This document shows positions 33,964 to 42,084 of a stretch of DNA of 64,000 nt, piece after piece (position 1 is the stretch's first letter; the number at the start of each line of letters is the position of its first letter). The DNA comes from Pyropia yezoensis (Eukaryota > Rhodophyta > Bangiophyceae > Bangiales > Bangiaceae): NCBI GenBank assembly GCA_009829735.1, contig CM020620.1, positions 28,614,951 through 28,678,950 on the forward strand. The letters run 5' to 3'. Both the position numbers and the translations under genes were made by a program. A model generated the notes under the pieces. The model saw only the letters and a program-made list of their open reading frames with translations. It was not told the DNA's origin and did not search any database.

Positions 33964-36333
33964 CTACTCCCGGCGCGGACGCTGCGCCGCGGGAGCGTCC
34001 TCCAGCACCGCCTCCGCAGCACGACGGGACCCAGAGTAAGGCGGGATGACGTAGTGCGGTGGGCGAGGCGCTGCCAGGTACCCCGCCACCGGAGCAGCAC
34101 CCGTAGGCGCCGGGCGCTCCCGCTCATCCAGATACACCTGACGGCGCCCCTGGAAGCTTGAGAAGAACCCCGACCACTGCTGGGCCAATCCATTCCGGGT
34201 CAAGGTCGCTAGAAGCTCACCAACCACCGGGCTGTCAGACATCTGGCCGCTGTCCGAACAAGCAAACACCCGGTCGACTACGTCGTTCAATACGCTGGCA
34301 TATGTACCCAGCACCAAGGAAGACCCGACGCCTTCGACCTGCACCGGAAGACGACCCAGCTGGTCCTCAATCATGCCGACGTCGTATTGGTCGCACATCG
34401 GGCCACCCTGGGTCAGGTACCAGTCGGGCACCCGAAAGCGGGAAAGGCGCTGAGTCGGCGCCGGGATCTCGAACCGACCCGAGCTTGCCACGCCCGGGCG
34501 GTCAGCAGCGTCGCCGGAAACCGGAGTCCCCAACTCGAGGGTGGGCACTGGGCCACCACTAGGTATAGAAGGCGCCCGAGGAGGAACGGCCGGAGTAGCC
34601 GGCGACCGGATAGCAACGCCAAGAGCCGCCGCAGACAAGCGCGGTGCCGGAGGAGCTTGAAGCACCGGCACAGGTAGAGCTGGGCGCAGACGCGCCGGCG
34701 ACGGTACAGGCGAAGCAACCTGGGCGACAGGCGCAACTGGAGGAAGTGGAGCCGCCGTAGACGCCCGACCGACCGCCGCGGCCCACCCCGACTCTTGTAC
34801 CGGCGGCGCAGTCGGCGAAAGATCAAGGGCGACTTGAGCAGGAAGACTGCCCAACTGCGGCCACGCTGGTAGCGGCGTCGCCAGCTGCACCTTGGCCGGA
34901 GAAGACTGGTAGAGCACCTGCACCCAACCCGAGCCATCCCGACGCGGGCTGTTCTGGTCGGCGATCATGTTCAACAAGCTCCGGTCATGCACCGGGAGTT
35001 GACGCCGGAAGTCGATCATCGCCTGGACAAGCTCCTTGTACTCCTCGTCCTGGCTGCACAGGAAGTCGACGGTCAACTTGTCGACGATCCAGACCATCAG
35101 GAGGTCGGGGAGAAGCCAGAGCCGGTTGGAAACCAAGACCTCGCGGAGCCAGTAGTTGGCAGCCAAGACCGTCATCTCGGAGGTGTACATCATGAACGTG
35201 ATGGAATGGAAGAAGCCCTTGATCGACGCCTGGGACAAGGCGTCCAGAAAGTCCCACGCAAAGGGGACGCTGGACGGAGAAATCCCGACCGGGATCTCGA
35301 CTTCCTGCTGCTGCGGGATGACGTTGGGGTAGTACGCCGCCCGGTTGGCCTTGTCCAGCTTCCAGAATTCTTCATAGTTGCAGCTCACGATGTAGTCACG
35401 CTGGCGCCCACGCCGCTCGCCTTGCTCCCGCGCCGGCGACAACATGGAGTACTTCCGGGTCAAAAAAGAGGGCTCCAGAGCAACCATGCTCGGACGGGGA
35501 TCACACGTCAAGCTCCTCGACCCCTTGAGCGCCTCGTTCCAGACCTTGAGCGCCCGCTGGACGTGCCCTTCCTCCTCCGGCCACCGGAGAACGGGCGCAG
35601 ACACGTGACCCTCGGTCAAGGGAAGATCCAGTACCAGCGCGAAGGGGAGATCCTCCAGACGAGCAACCCAAGAGGAACCCGAAAAGCTTTGGGAGCGGTC
35701 TTGAGCCAGGCGCATCTGCACCGCCGCGTGGAAACGCGTTTTATCCATCTCCGTCAAGACCCCGCGCTGGAGTTCCTTGCGCCAGATGAATAGACAATCT
35801 TGCTGGCACTGGGCCGCGCTGGCGTTGCCGACCACCGTAAAGTAGCGCCGGCCCGCCAAAGGATCCTGCCCAAGAAGCATCTCCGGGAGACCCGCCGGGG
35901 GGGTCCCGACCGGGCGCGACGCAAAAGCCGGGGGAACTCGATCCGCCTCCGCCTTGGCGACCGACGCCGGCACCGACATTCGAGGAACCGGAGGCAGTAG
36001 AAGGGCACGACTGCCCGAGCCCTCCTCCGCAACGCTCGCCGCCAGAGCCGCGGGCCCAGCCAGGATCTCGGGGCTGGAGATGACGTCCAGAATCCGGGGG
36101 AACGGGAAGGTCAAGGTGAAGGAGGGGGGGGGGGCAGGGTTGGAGAAGGTGAACGCGCTCTGGGTGAACACGCTCGACCTCGGCACCGGTATGGACGTGT
36201 TCGAGGCTGTGCATGGTGGCACCTGGTACGGCCCGAGGACGTGCCGGACTAGGGAGGGAGCTATGTAGCATCCCTCGCCCCGACTTGGCGCCGACCCGGG
36301 ATTGCGACCAGAGGGCACCAGGTGCCAGAACAC
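33964..36333 (-). CDS. Antisense ORF of element D (conserved opposite-strand protein)
   Basis: An uninterrupted frame of about 790 codons runs on the strand opposite to pol, starting near the 3' LTR and stopping 146 bp past the pol stop. The first ATG (36333) lies inside the LTR; the first beyond it is 35979 (MSVPASVAKAE). The LTR carries TATAAAA in this orientation (36829-36823), so a start inside the LTR is possible. Shared blocks with A/B are LRWPEEEG...LKVWNEAL (A: WPLYEEG...MGRVWDRL), YYPNVIPQQQEVEIPVG (A: YYPKKPEWWPQVEVPYG), LAANYWLREVL (A: LATQWLLEVM) and RDGSGWVQVLY. A Pro/Ala-rich linker precedes an acidic, aromatic C-terminus. It is intact although the element's gag and pol are dead. 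Function is unknown. Confidence 0.7.
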   Translation of the reverse strand: MFWHLVPSGRNPGSAPSRGEGCYIAPSLVRHVLGPYQVPPCTASNTSIPVPRSSVFTQSAFTFSNPAPPPSFTLTFPFPRILDVISSPEILAGPAALAASVAEEGSGSRALLLPPVPRMSVPASVAKAEADRVPPAFASRPVGTPPAGLPEMLLGQDPLAGRRYFTVVGNASAAQCQQDCLFIWRKELQRGVLTEMDKTRFHAAVQMRLAQDRSQSFSGSSWVARLEDLPFALVLDLPLTEGHVSAPVLRWPEEEGHVQRALKVWNEALKGSRSLTCDPRPSMVALEPSFLTRKYSMLSPAREQGERRGRQRDYIVSCNYEEFWKLDKANRAAYYPNVIPQQQEVEIPVGISPSSVPFAWDFLDALSQASIKGFFHSITFMMYTSEMTVLAANYWLREVLVSNRLWLLPDLLMVWIVDKLTVDFLCSQDEEYKELVQAMIDFRRQLPVHDRSLLNMIADQNSPRRDGSGWVQVLYQSSPAKVQLATPLPAWPQLGSLPAQVALDLSPTAPPVQESGWAAAVGRASTAAPLPPVAPVAQVASPVPSPARLRPALPVPVLQAPPAPRLSAAALGVAIRSPATPAVPPRAPSIPSGGPVPTLELGTPVSGDAADRPGVASSGRFEIPAPTQRLSRFRVPDWYLTQGGPMCDQYDVGMIEDQLGRLPVQVEGVGSSLVLGTYASVLNDVVDRVFACSDSGQMSDSPVVGELLATLTRNGLAQQWSGFFSSFQGRRQVYLDERERPAPTGAAPVAGYLAAPRPPHYVIPPYSGSRRAAEAVLEDAPAAQRPRRE

Positions 36334-36834
36334 GCCCTCTGTGTGGTGATGGTTGGCGGCCGTGGCCCGTGCCCGGCATTGGGATGCGGTGGACTACGCT
36401 ACCCACACGGAAAGAGGGACTTCCGATGGGTTATTGCGTATTTGTGAGGGACTTGATTTGAGAGAATTTCAGTGTGAGATTAGTGAGTGGGAATAGAATT
36501 AGTAGTGATAGTGGCCCCCGACTTGACGAGGTTAGACTCGGGTCGGGGCCACTCGGGGGTATGGGGGGGGCTACCTGGCCAACGTGCCGAGGCTCCCCCA
36601 GATGCACGTTAAGAGGGACAGCGAGGCGCCCTTGGCCCGCGCCCTCAGGAAAAAGACAACTGCTCGTTTACTTTTCTCTTCCCCGTGTGCACTCCCGTGC
36701 GTATCTGTTTGCTCTGCGAGCAGGCACGTGAGGCAACAGGCATACCACTCTCGTAGTTCCCCTTTCTGTGTTACCTGTCCCTTTCCCCCGAGGGATATTG
36801 ACACGTGTCTGAGAGGATCGAGTTTTATACCACA
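36264..36834 (+). repeat. 3' LTR of element D
   Basis: A 571-bp repeat TGTAGCATCC...ATACCACA, preceded by the purine tract AGGGAGGGAG (36251-36260) and followed by the target duplication CTGCC. Confidence 0.9.
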
Positions 36835-37255
36835 CTGCCGAGGGTCCACGGCCGGCGCGCTGCTGGCCCTGGCCGACGGATACGCGGCCGCCCTCGACGG
36901 CCGCCAACTCCTACAAGAACTACTCGACCAGCGCATCCCTGTCGAGACCTATACGGACTCCGCCACGGCGTACGACCTAATCACGTCCTTCAAGGGCCCG
37001 GCGGACCTGACCGGCAAGAGCGACCTGTTCACCCTGCGGCGGGCGCTCCTCGACGGCTCCATTCCGGCCATCCACCACGTCCACGGCGAGCACAACCCGG
37101 CCGACCCGCTCTCCAGGCCGACGTGGTCAAGGCCCAAGCCCAACAACGTGCTCAATGTGGCCCTGCACACGGGCGTGCTCGACACGCTTACGACATCGCA
37201 GACGACCTCCGACGCGTACCGCAACTCCCCAAGGGCCGGCAAACCCAAGGCCTAG
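36835..37255 (+). pseudogene. Ty1/copia RNase H C-terminal part (continues 8301-9500)
   Basis: Directly after the D LTR the sequence reads GSTAGALLALADGYAAALDG, QLLQELLDQRIPVETYTDSA and VHGEHNPADPLSRPTW, ending at a TAG (37253-37255). With SSLLSWASHKPSRVC on the other side of D this is the usual copia RNase H arrangement (W-S-x-K, then S-x-E/A-x-E-Y-x-A, LL-x-EL, D-S/N, HVRxxxNxAD). The split is caused purely by the D insertion. Confidence 0.75.
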
Positions 37256-37596
37256 GACTCCAACGGGCGGGCAGTGTTGGCAGTAAGCGCAACACCGCCA
37301 CAGGGCACCAAGGCAAACGCGCGACGCCGCCACTAAGCCAAGACCAAGCGACACACGGCACCCGGCGGACGGTCCGCACCATCGGGGAGTGTGGACGATA
37401 TGATTAGCATGCCTTCTTATCTGCATTGGATTTGGATATCTGCATCTCCCGGGCAGCGATAAAGCCCTAGCGCGACGGCGCCCGGGTCAACCCGGGCGTC
37501 ACGCGCCAACCTTCCTCGACACATTCACAGTATGAGACGGAGTACGACTAGGCCTTCCCTCTGCTGGAGAGTGGCCAGGTATCTCGAGCCCATCGC
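37256..37596. other. Non-coding stretch after copia RNase H
   Basis: No credible gene on either strand. It would hold the copia 3' untranslated region and LTR, but no second LTR copy is in the window to define them. Confidence 0.4.
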
Positions 37597-38537
37597 ATGG
37601 GCGGGCCGCACACGCGATCGCTCGACTGGGGGCCCCCAAATGCGCCAGGGCACAATTTGGCGGCCGACTCGGCCGCATCTGATCAGGTATCCAGTGGTGG
37701 GGGAATCGCTCTCGAGACTAGGATATTGACGGGCGATTCGGGATCAAACGCTTCCGGCGAGAGTGCGCCGCACGCCGCACCTGGTCCTGGCCCCACAGCC
37801 ATTGTTGCTGCGCCGCCCTGTGGACCTGCTGAGCGCCCGCTCCCCAGTCACGTGACTGCGACGTCGCCATCACCCGGTCCGGAATCGCGGCGGGCCGAGC
37901 GCGATGGGGCTGGCGCTGACGACCGGTATCATGTGGCCCCGCCTTGAGCGACTCCGCTGTACACGACGTCCGACTCTGCCTCTTCACCATCAATGCTCGT
38001 CAGCGCCCGCTTGCAAATCTCAGGCCGCCATGAATGACGCGGACTCATCCGGGCGGGCGGCGGGCGCCGTGGCGGCCATTCCGGAAGCTGGGGCACCTTT
38101 AGTCCATGTTGACGCACCCCGCTTAGTTGGGAACTTTTCGTTCACTCCCAACTACGTCATGAGATTGCCGCGGCCAACTCCTGCCGAAGAGGCCTTGCGT
38201 GCGAGACCCAACGTATGGGAGCACCCTGCCATCCCCCCCCCTGCTGTACGAGAAAGTGGGAGGTCGTCACGCGCGCAACCCCCGCGGCCCATCAACGGTG
38301 TCCGAGACGGGGCCCCTTCCCACCTCCAGATTGTGGCAGAGATCATCTTGGAAGAGTGGGCGGCCGTCCCACCGGCCGTGATTGCCCATTGCTGGGCAAA
38401 GGCCTGTATCCTACTGTCGGGAATGGAGACACGCGTAATTGCTGACCACGGCGACTACCGCAAGTCTGACTGGGCTATTAGGGAGGTTCTTAAACTGATG
38501 GGAGCTCGTGCCGTTGCACAGAGCTGCTTTGGAGACG
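37597..38537 (+). pseudogene. Transposase-like remnant (possible pogo/Tigger DDE type), split by element E
   Basis: Two overlapping + strand frames (37597-37947 and 37904-38537) together look coding. The second contains IVAEIILEEWAAVPPAVIAHCWAKACIL, which resembles the C-terminal W-x-x-V-x(4)-I-x-x-C-W/F-x-K-A segment of pogo/Tigger-type transposases (given here in a gapped sense, about 38331-38412). Element E is inserted at 38537. After E one frame reads AGWLDLEDDPHAIEDTVDEE (about 49068), an acidic tail typical of such proteins. Catalytic DDE residues are not identifiable, so the family call is weak; the protein could be another domesticated or decayed gene. Confidence 0.35.
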
Positions 38538-38900
38538 TATAGCACAATAGGAATCCGTCGCACGTCCACTCTCAGGGAACACTCACCAAGGGGGATCGGC
38601 ACCAACGTCACCGGGAGGCCAAGGTTGCTGTCCTTGGAGCGCAAGCCACGGGACCAAGATGGGAGCCCAAATGGGAGGGGTTTGTTGTTCTGCCTTGGCC
38701 GGCGGTGGATTCGCCGCCGGCCCCCACGTTATAAACCCTCGGAGACACTACTAACTACCCTCCACCCCAAGATGCAAGTCCCTCTGGTCATACGTAACTT
38801 GTAGATACCGTGACCAGTACGGACTCTCAAATTGAAAGCCAAGGATTAGAAGTAACCCCCCTAACATTAGGGTCACAATACGGCCAACCATATTGCTACA
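38538..38900 (-). repeat. 3' LTR of element E
   Basis: 363 bp, beginning TATAGCAC (TGTAGCAC in the partner) and ending TTGCTACA. In the + orientation, pointing toward the antisense ORF, it contains TTATAAA at 38729-38735. The other LTR has TCATAAA there. Confidence 0.95.
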
Positions 38901-38912
38901 TATCCCCCCCTT
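38901..38912 (-). other. Polypurine tract of element E
   Basis: On the minus strand AAGGGGGGGATA directly precedes the 3' LTR start TGTAGC/TATAGC. Confidence 0.75.
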
Positions 38913-39355
38913 AGATTCGGCCCGTCCTCGGGTCGAGTTGCATTCGGGTTACCGAATGTAAGTGGGTCACGTGACCGTTTACCAGTCGGGTGGGGCTTTG
39001 CGCCCTGTCGCGACAGACACCCCTTTTCGAGGTTGCCTGAGGGGGGTGCCCCCCTTTGTGTGGTACACACACGATCCGTTTTCCGGACCGTTAACTTCCC
39101 GATGCGGGTTTCTGTTCACGACCCCTCTTTCCGAGGGGTGTGCAAGCGGATCCGCCACCAGGTGTCTGGTGGTAGGGGAGCCCCTCTCGTGAGACGATTG
39201 AGTGGGTGGCGGGGTTGCCCGCGTTGCGTGGGGGCGGTTGGGGGTGACCCCCCTGGTTACCCCGTGTGGAGGGGGCGTGGCTCCGGTCCAGGTGCCTGGG
39301 TGGAGCGCCCTCGTAGCCCGGCTGGCGCGGGTCGTCCCGCGCTGCCGTATCGCTC
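38913..39355. other. Leader of the E antisense ORF
   Basis: No gene visible. Short open frames occur but none has coding features. The stretch would be the 5' leader of an antisense transcript and at the same time the 3' untranslated region of the sense transcript. Confidence 0.4.
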
Positions 39356-41689
39356 GTGCTGAACTGTGTGGTTATAAGCGCGGGTGCCCGCGCTTCCCTG
39401 GCTCGTCCGTGCGAGCGTTCTCTGTACCGGGTCGAGCCGGCCTCGGCTTCCGTGTGCAGCGGCACGACGGCTCCGTCGGGTGGCGGGCAACCGCGGGTAG
39501 CTGCTGCGTCTACCCCTACTCCTCCGGCGGCCCGGATGGCTCCTGTCGCCGGTGCCGGCGCGGCTCAACCTCAAGACGGCGTCGCCGGCGTGTCGGGCGG
39601 TTATGGTGGCACCCCGACCGGGACGGCGGGTCAAGACGGCGCGGGTGCCCGCCCGGGTGGTTCATCTGCGGCTGCGGGTGACGGGTCTACCCCTCCTGCC
39701 CCCGAGGTGCCCCCGTCGGGCTCGGGTGGCGGCGTTGCTCTGCCCGCGGTGCCGCGGGCGTCTGGTGGTCAAGGTGGGTCTACACCGATGGCAGTGGACT
39801 CTGGTAGTTACTCCGGGCGGGCGCCCGCCCTTCTTCTTCCTCCTCGGCCCCGTGCCCCTCCGGCACCTGCTCATCTGCCGGTGGGGCATCCCCCGGCGCC
39901 CCCGATTCTTCCTGGTCCTGCCCGGGTTGCCCCGTTGGGTGGCGGCGTCGCCGTGGCGGCGGGTCAACCCGCCATGTCGATGTCCGACTTGGTGGCTCGG
40001 GTCCGCGGCCTGACTGGGCAAGAGTCAATGGAGTCCGATGGGCGGATGCGGGTGGACTTCCACCTGCCGCATCCCCGTGGAGAGTCCTCCCGGCGCGTCA
40101 AGGTGGACCCGAGTTGGGAGCGGGAGTTGGTGCGGCTGGTCAACCAGCCGAACGCGGTGCGGGTGGAACACCATTGGATCCTGAGTCAGCCGGACGACCG
40201 GCATGCGCAGCTCTGGCGCACTCGGGTGGGACGGGGTGAGGTCTACCTCGACCCCGCCTTCGGGGTATGCGACCTGATTGCTCCCGCGTTACCGCGGGAG
40301 GTTGACTACCCGGCTAGTGCACGGGGGATTGCGGCGGCGGCGGAGCCGGTTGCGTTTGGGGAGACGGTGGGCGACACCGGTCGGTATCCCGACTTCGATT
40401 ATTACCCGGGGGTATCCCCGTATCTGTCGTTGACGGCTCCCTACCCGCCTATGGCGGGTTTGAAGTCGGCGTCGAGCTGGCGACGTAACCATGGTGTCAT
40501 GGCGGATGCGTTCCGCACCGATATAACGTGTGCGTTGCAGACCGGCAATGGTCGTGCGCCGGTACACACTCCCGTGCGCCCGCCTCTGTGGCAGGAGGGG
40601 TGGTAACCCGCCCCTGCTTTCCGGTTTGACACCGGCTCCTGTCTCCGATACTTCGGGAGTGTGTTGGCCTCCCGGCCGGTCCACCCGTTGCAGGGTACCT
40701 TCACCCTTGAGGTTACCCTCGGGCAGGCGTCCTCCTTCTTGCTGTCCGTCCGCCGGCAGGGGCGCCTGTTTCATCTTCCGACGGGTGTCCGTCGGCACAT
40801 CGCGCAGTTGGGCGTGGACCTGATAGCTGCCAAGACAGGGTTGGCCCGGGAGTTCGAGGCCCTGCTGGCTGTTCACGATGCCGTGAACTGGGCCGGGGTG
40901 TTGTCCCGTCCCCCGTACCGGGATCCGCAGGCTGGAGCTTCCCCCTTGCCTCGTCACTCGTTGCGTATCCGGCGTACTCAGCCGGGTGAGCCTAGTTGCC
41001 ATGAGTGGGCGTCCACCGAGGCTGTTGCTGACTTGGGTATTCCCATGGTGATCCATGACCCTCTTCAGGTCCTTGCCCCGTGGTTCGGTAACCCGATACC
41101 GGCGGCGGTTGGCCGTCGTCCCCGAGAGTGGGGCTCTGCGGGTGGGGAGCGTGAGGTGTCCCGTCGTCGGGCGGAGCCCCGCCGGGGTTACGGTGGAGCC
41201 CCTTCGGTGGGGTCCTACCGGGCCTCATATCAGGCGCCACCGTCTCCGGTGGTGGCCGTGTCGGCTCCTCTGGCTCCTCTGGCTGCGCCAGTGTCCCCTC
41301 CCGCCCCTGTCATACAAGACGGGAGTCCCTGTCTCTGGTATGAGGGCGTTGACGCCCTTGTTGCCCGCGCAATGCGGGAGGGTCTCTCTGTTAGCTGGGG
41401 GGATATTCCCCCAGGTGCTGCGCTGGTTGGGTCAGCGCGTTGCTTTGGTGGCGTGCTTGACCGCCTTCAGAGAGCTCTGGAGGACGTGGAGGCTGGCCGC
41501 AGCACCCTCGTTCAGCTATGCACCGAGGTAACTCGGGTGATTGACCGTCGTGAGATTGCCGACCGGTGGAGCACGGAGGTATACGCGCTTACGCGTGAGT
41601 GGCCTCCTTCGGGCAGTGGGTCTACCCACTATGGAGGGCTATTGTTTGTGAGGGAGATGGCCCCGGTAACCCGTATGGTGGCCGGGTAG
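39356..41689 (+). CDS. Antisense ORF of element E (one in-frame stop)
   Basis: A + strand frame of 778 codons opposite to gag-pol, open except for one TAA at 40604-40606. The reading frame on both sides of that stop is the same. The N-terminal 200 residues are Gly/Pro/Ala-rich. The middle has WERELVRLV and HAQLWRTRV. After the stop it has LEVTLGQASSFLLSVRRQG, RQGRLFHLP and FEALLAVHDAVNWAGVLSR, which match RQGMLWHLP and LEEMLRLHKFIEWESIEHKL of the A antisense protein in the same order. The C-terminus is Arg/Pro-rich, then helical (CFGGVLDRLQRALEDVEAGR). Alternative starts occur downstream (for example MSMSDLVARVRGL near 39974). The stop may be a mutation or may separate two products. Function is unknown. 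Confidence 0.7.
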
Positions 41690-41786
41690 TAGTGAGTATA
41701 AACTCATCCCCCGCTGGGGCGTTTGCATGATACCATGCCTGCCATTGGGAAGTACCCCGTCCGACTTCTTCCGGTTGGTTCATGCT

Positions 41787-42045
41787 TGGGGAGGTCATCC
41801 TCCCTCACTTTGTGTCTTCGCCTGGGGAGGTCATCCTCCCGTGTAAGCCCCCTAGTTACTTCGATATTATCGAAGTTAGCCTTTACCTTTAAGTTAACTT
41901 ATTAAGGTTCAGGTTTTACTTAGTTATCTAAGCTTGACTCTACTTAGTTGCCTAAGCTTGGTTCGACTTAGAAACCTAAGTCTGACTTGACTTAGAAGCC
42001 TAAGTCTGCCGTAACCATGTCACACCCTACTTAGTAGGTATAAGC
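41787..42045. repeat. Hairpin array between convergent ORFs of element E
   Basis: Located between the antisense ORF stop (41689) and the pol stop (42085). It holds two GGGGAGGTCATCCTCC hairpins about 34 bp apart (about 41788 and 41824) and one near-perfect palindrome ACTTCGATATTATCGAAGT (41859-41877). Four tandem units of exactly 24 bp, starting at 41919, 41943, 41967 and 41991, each contain CTTAG-N4-CTAAG. A further CTTAGTAGGTATAAG follows near 42029. The stretch is AT-rich compared with its surroundings. A two-way terminator or 3'-end signal is a reasonable guess. Confidence 0.85.
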
Positions 42046-42084
42046 CTCACCCCCCAACAGCCGAAGTCGGTGTCGGTTGGGTTG

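Larger units (their letters stand above)
9501..36834 (+). mobile_element. Ty3/gypsy chromodomain element D (contains B, which contains N)
   Basis: LTRs at 9501-10070 and 36264-36834 are flanked by CTGCC at 9496-9500 and 36835-36839. Removing D joins two halves of a copia RNase H, which confirms the insertion. Internal order is rearranged leader, primer-binding site, gag (10430-11877 and 29305-29617), pol (29614-33817), opposite-strand ORF (36333 down to 33964), polypurine tract and 3' LTR. Gag and pol are decayed by stops and frameshifts, and the LTRs have clearly diverged, so D is the oldest of the three nested Ty3 copies. Confidence 0.9.

Noticed and set aside
33964..36333. Envelope-like gene
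   Set aside because: It is on the opposite strand to pol and shows no signal peptide, transmembrane segment or cysteine pattern.
41919..42004. CRISPR-like array
   Set aside because: Units are hairpins with very short variable parts and no spacer-length inserts; the context is a eukaryotic retroelement.
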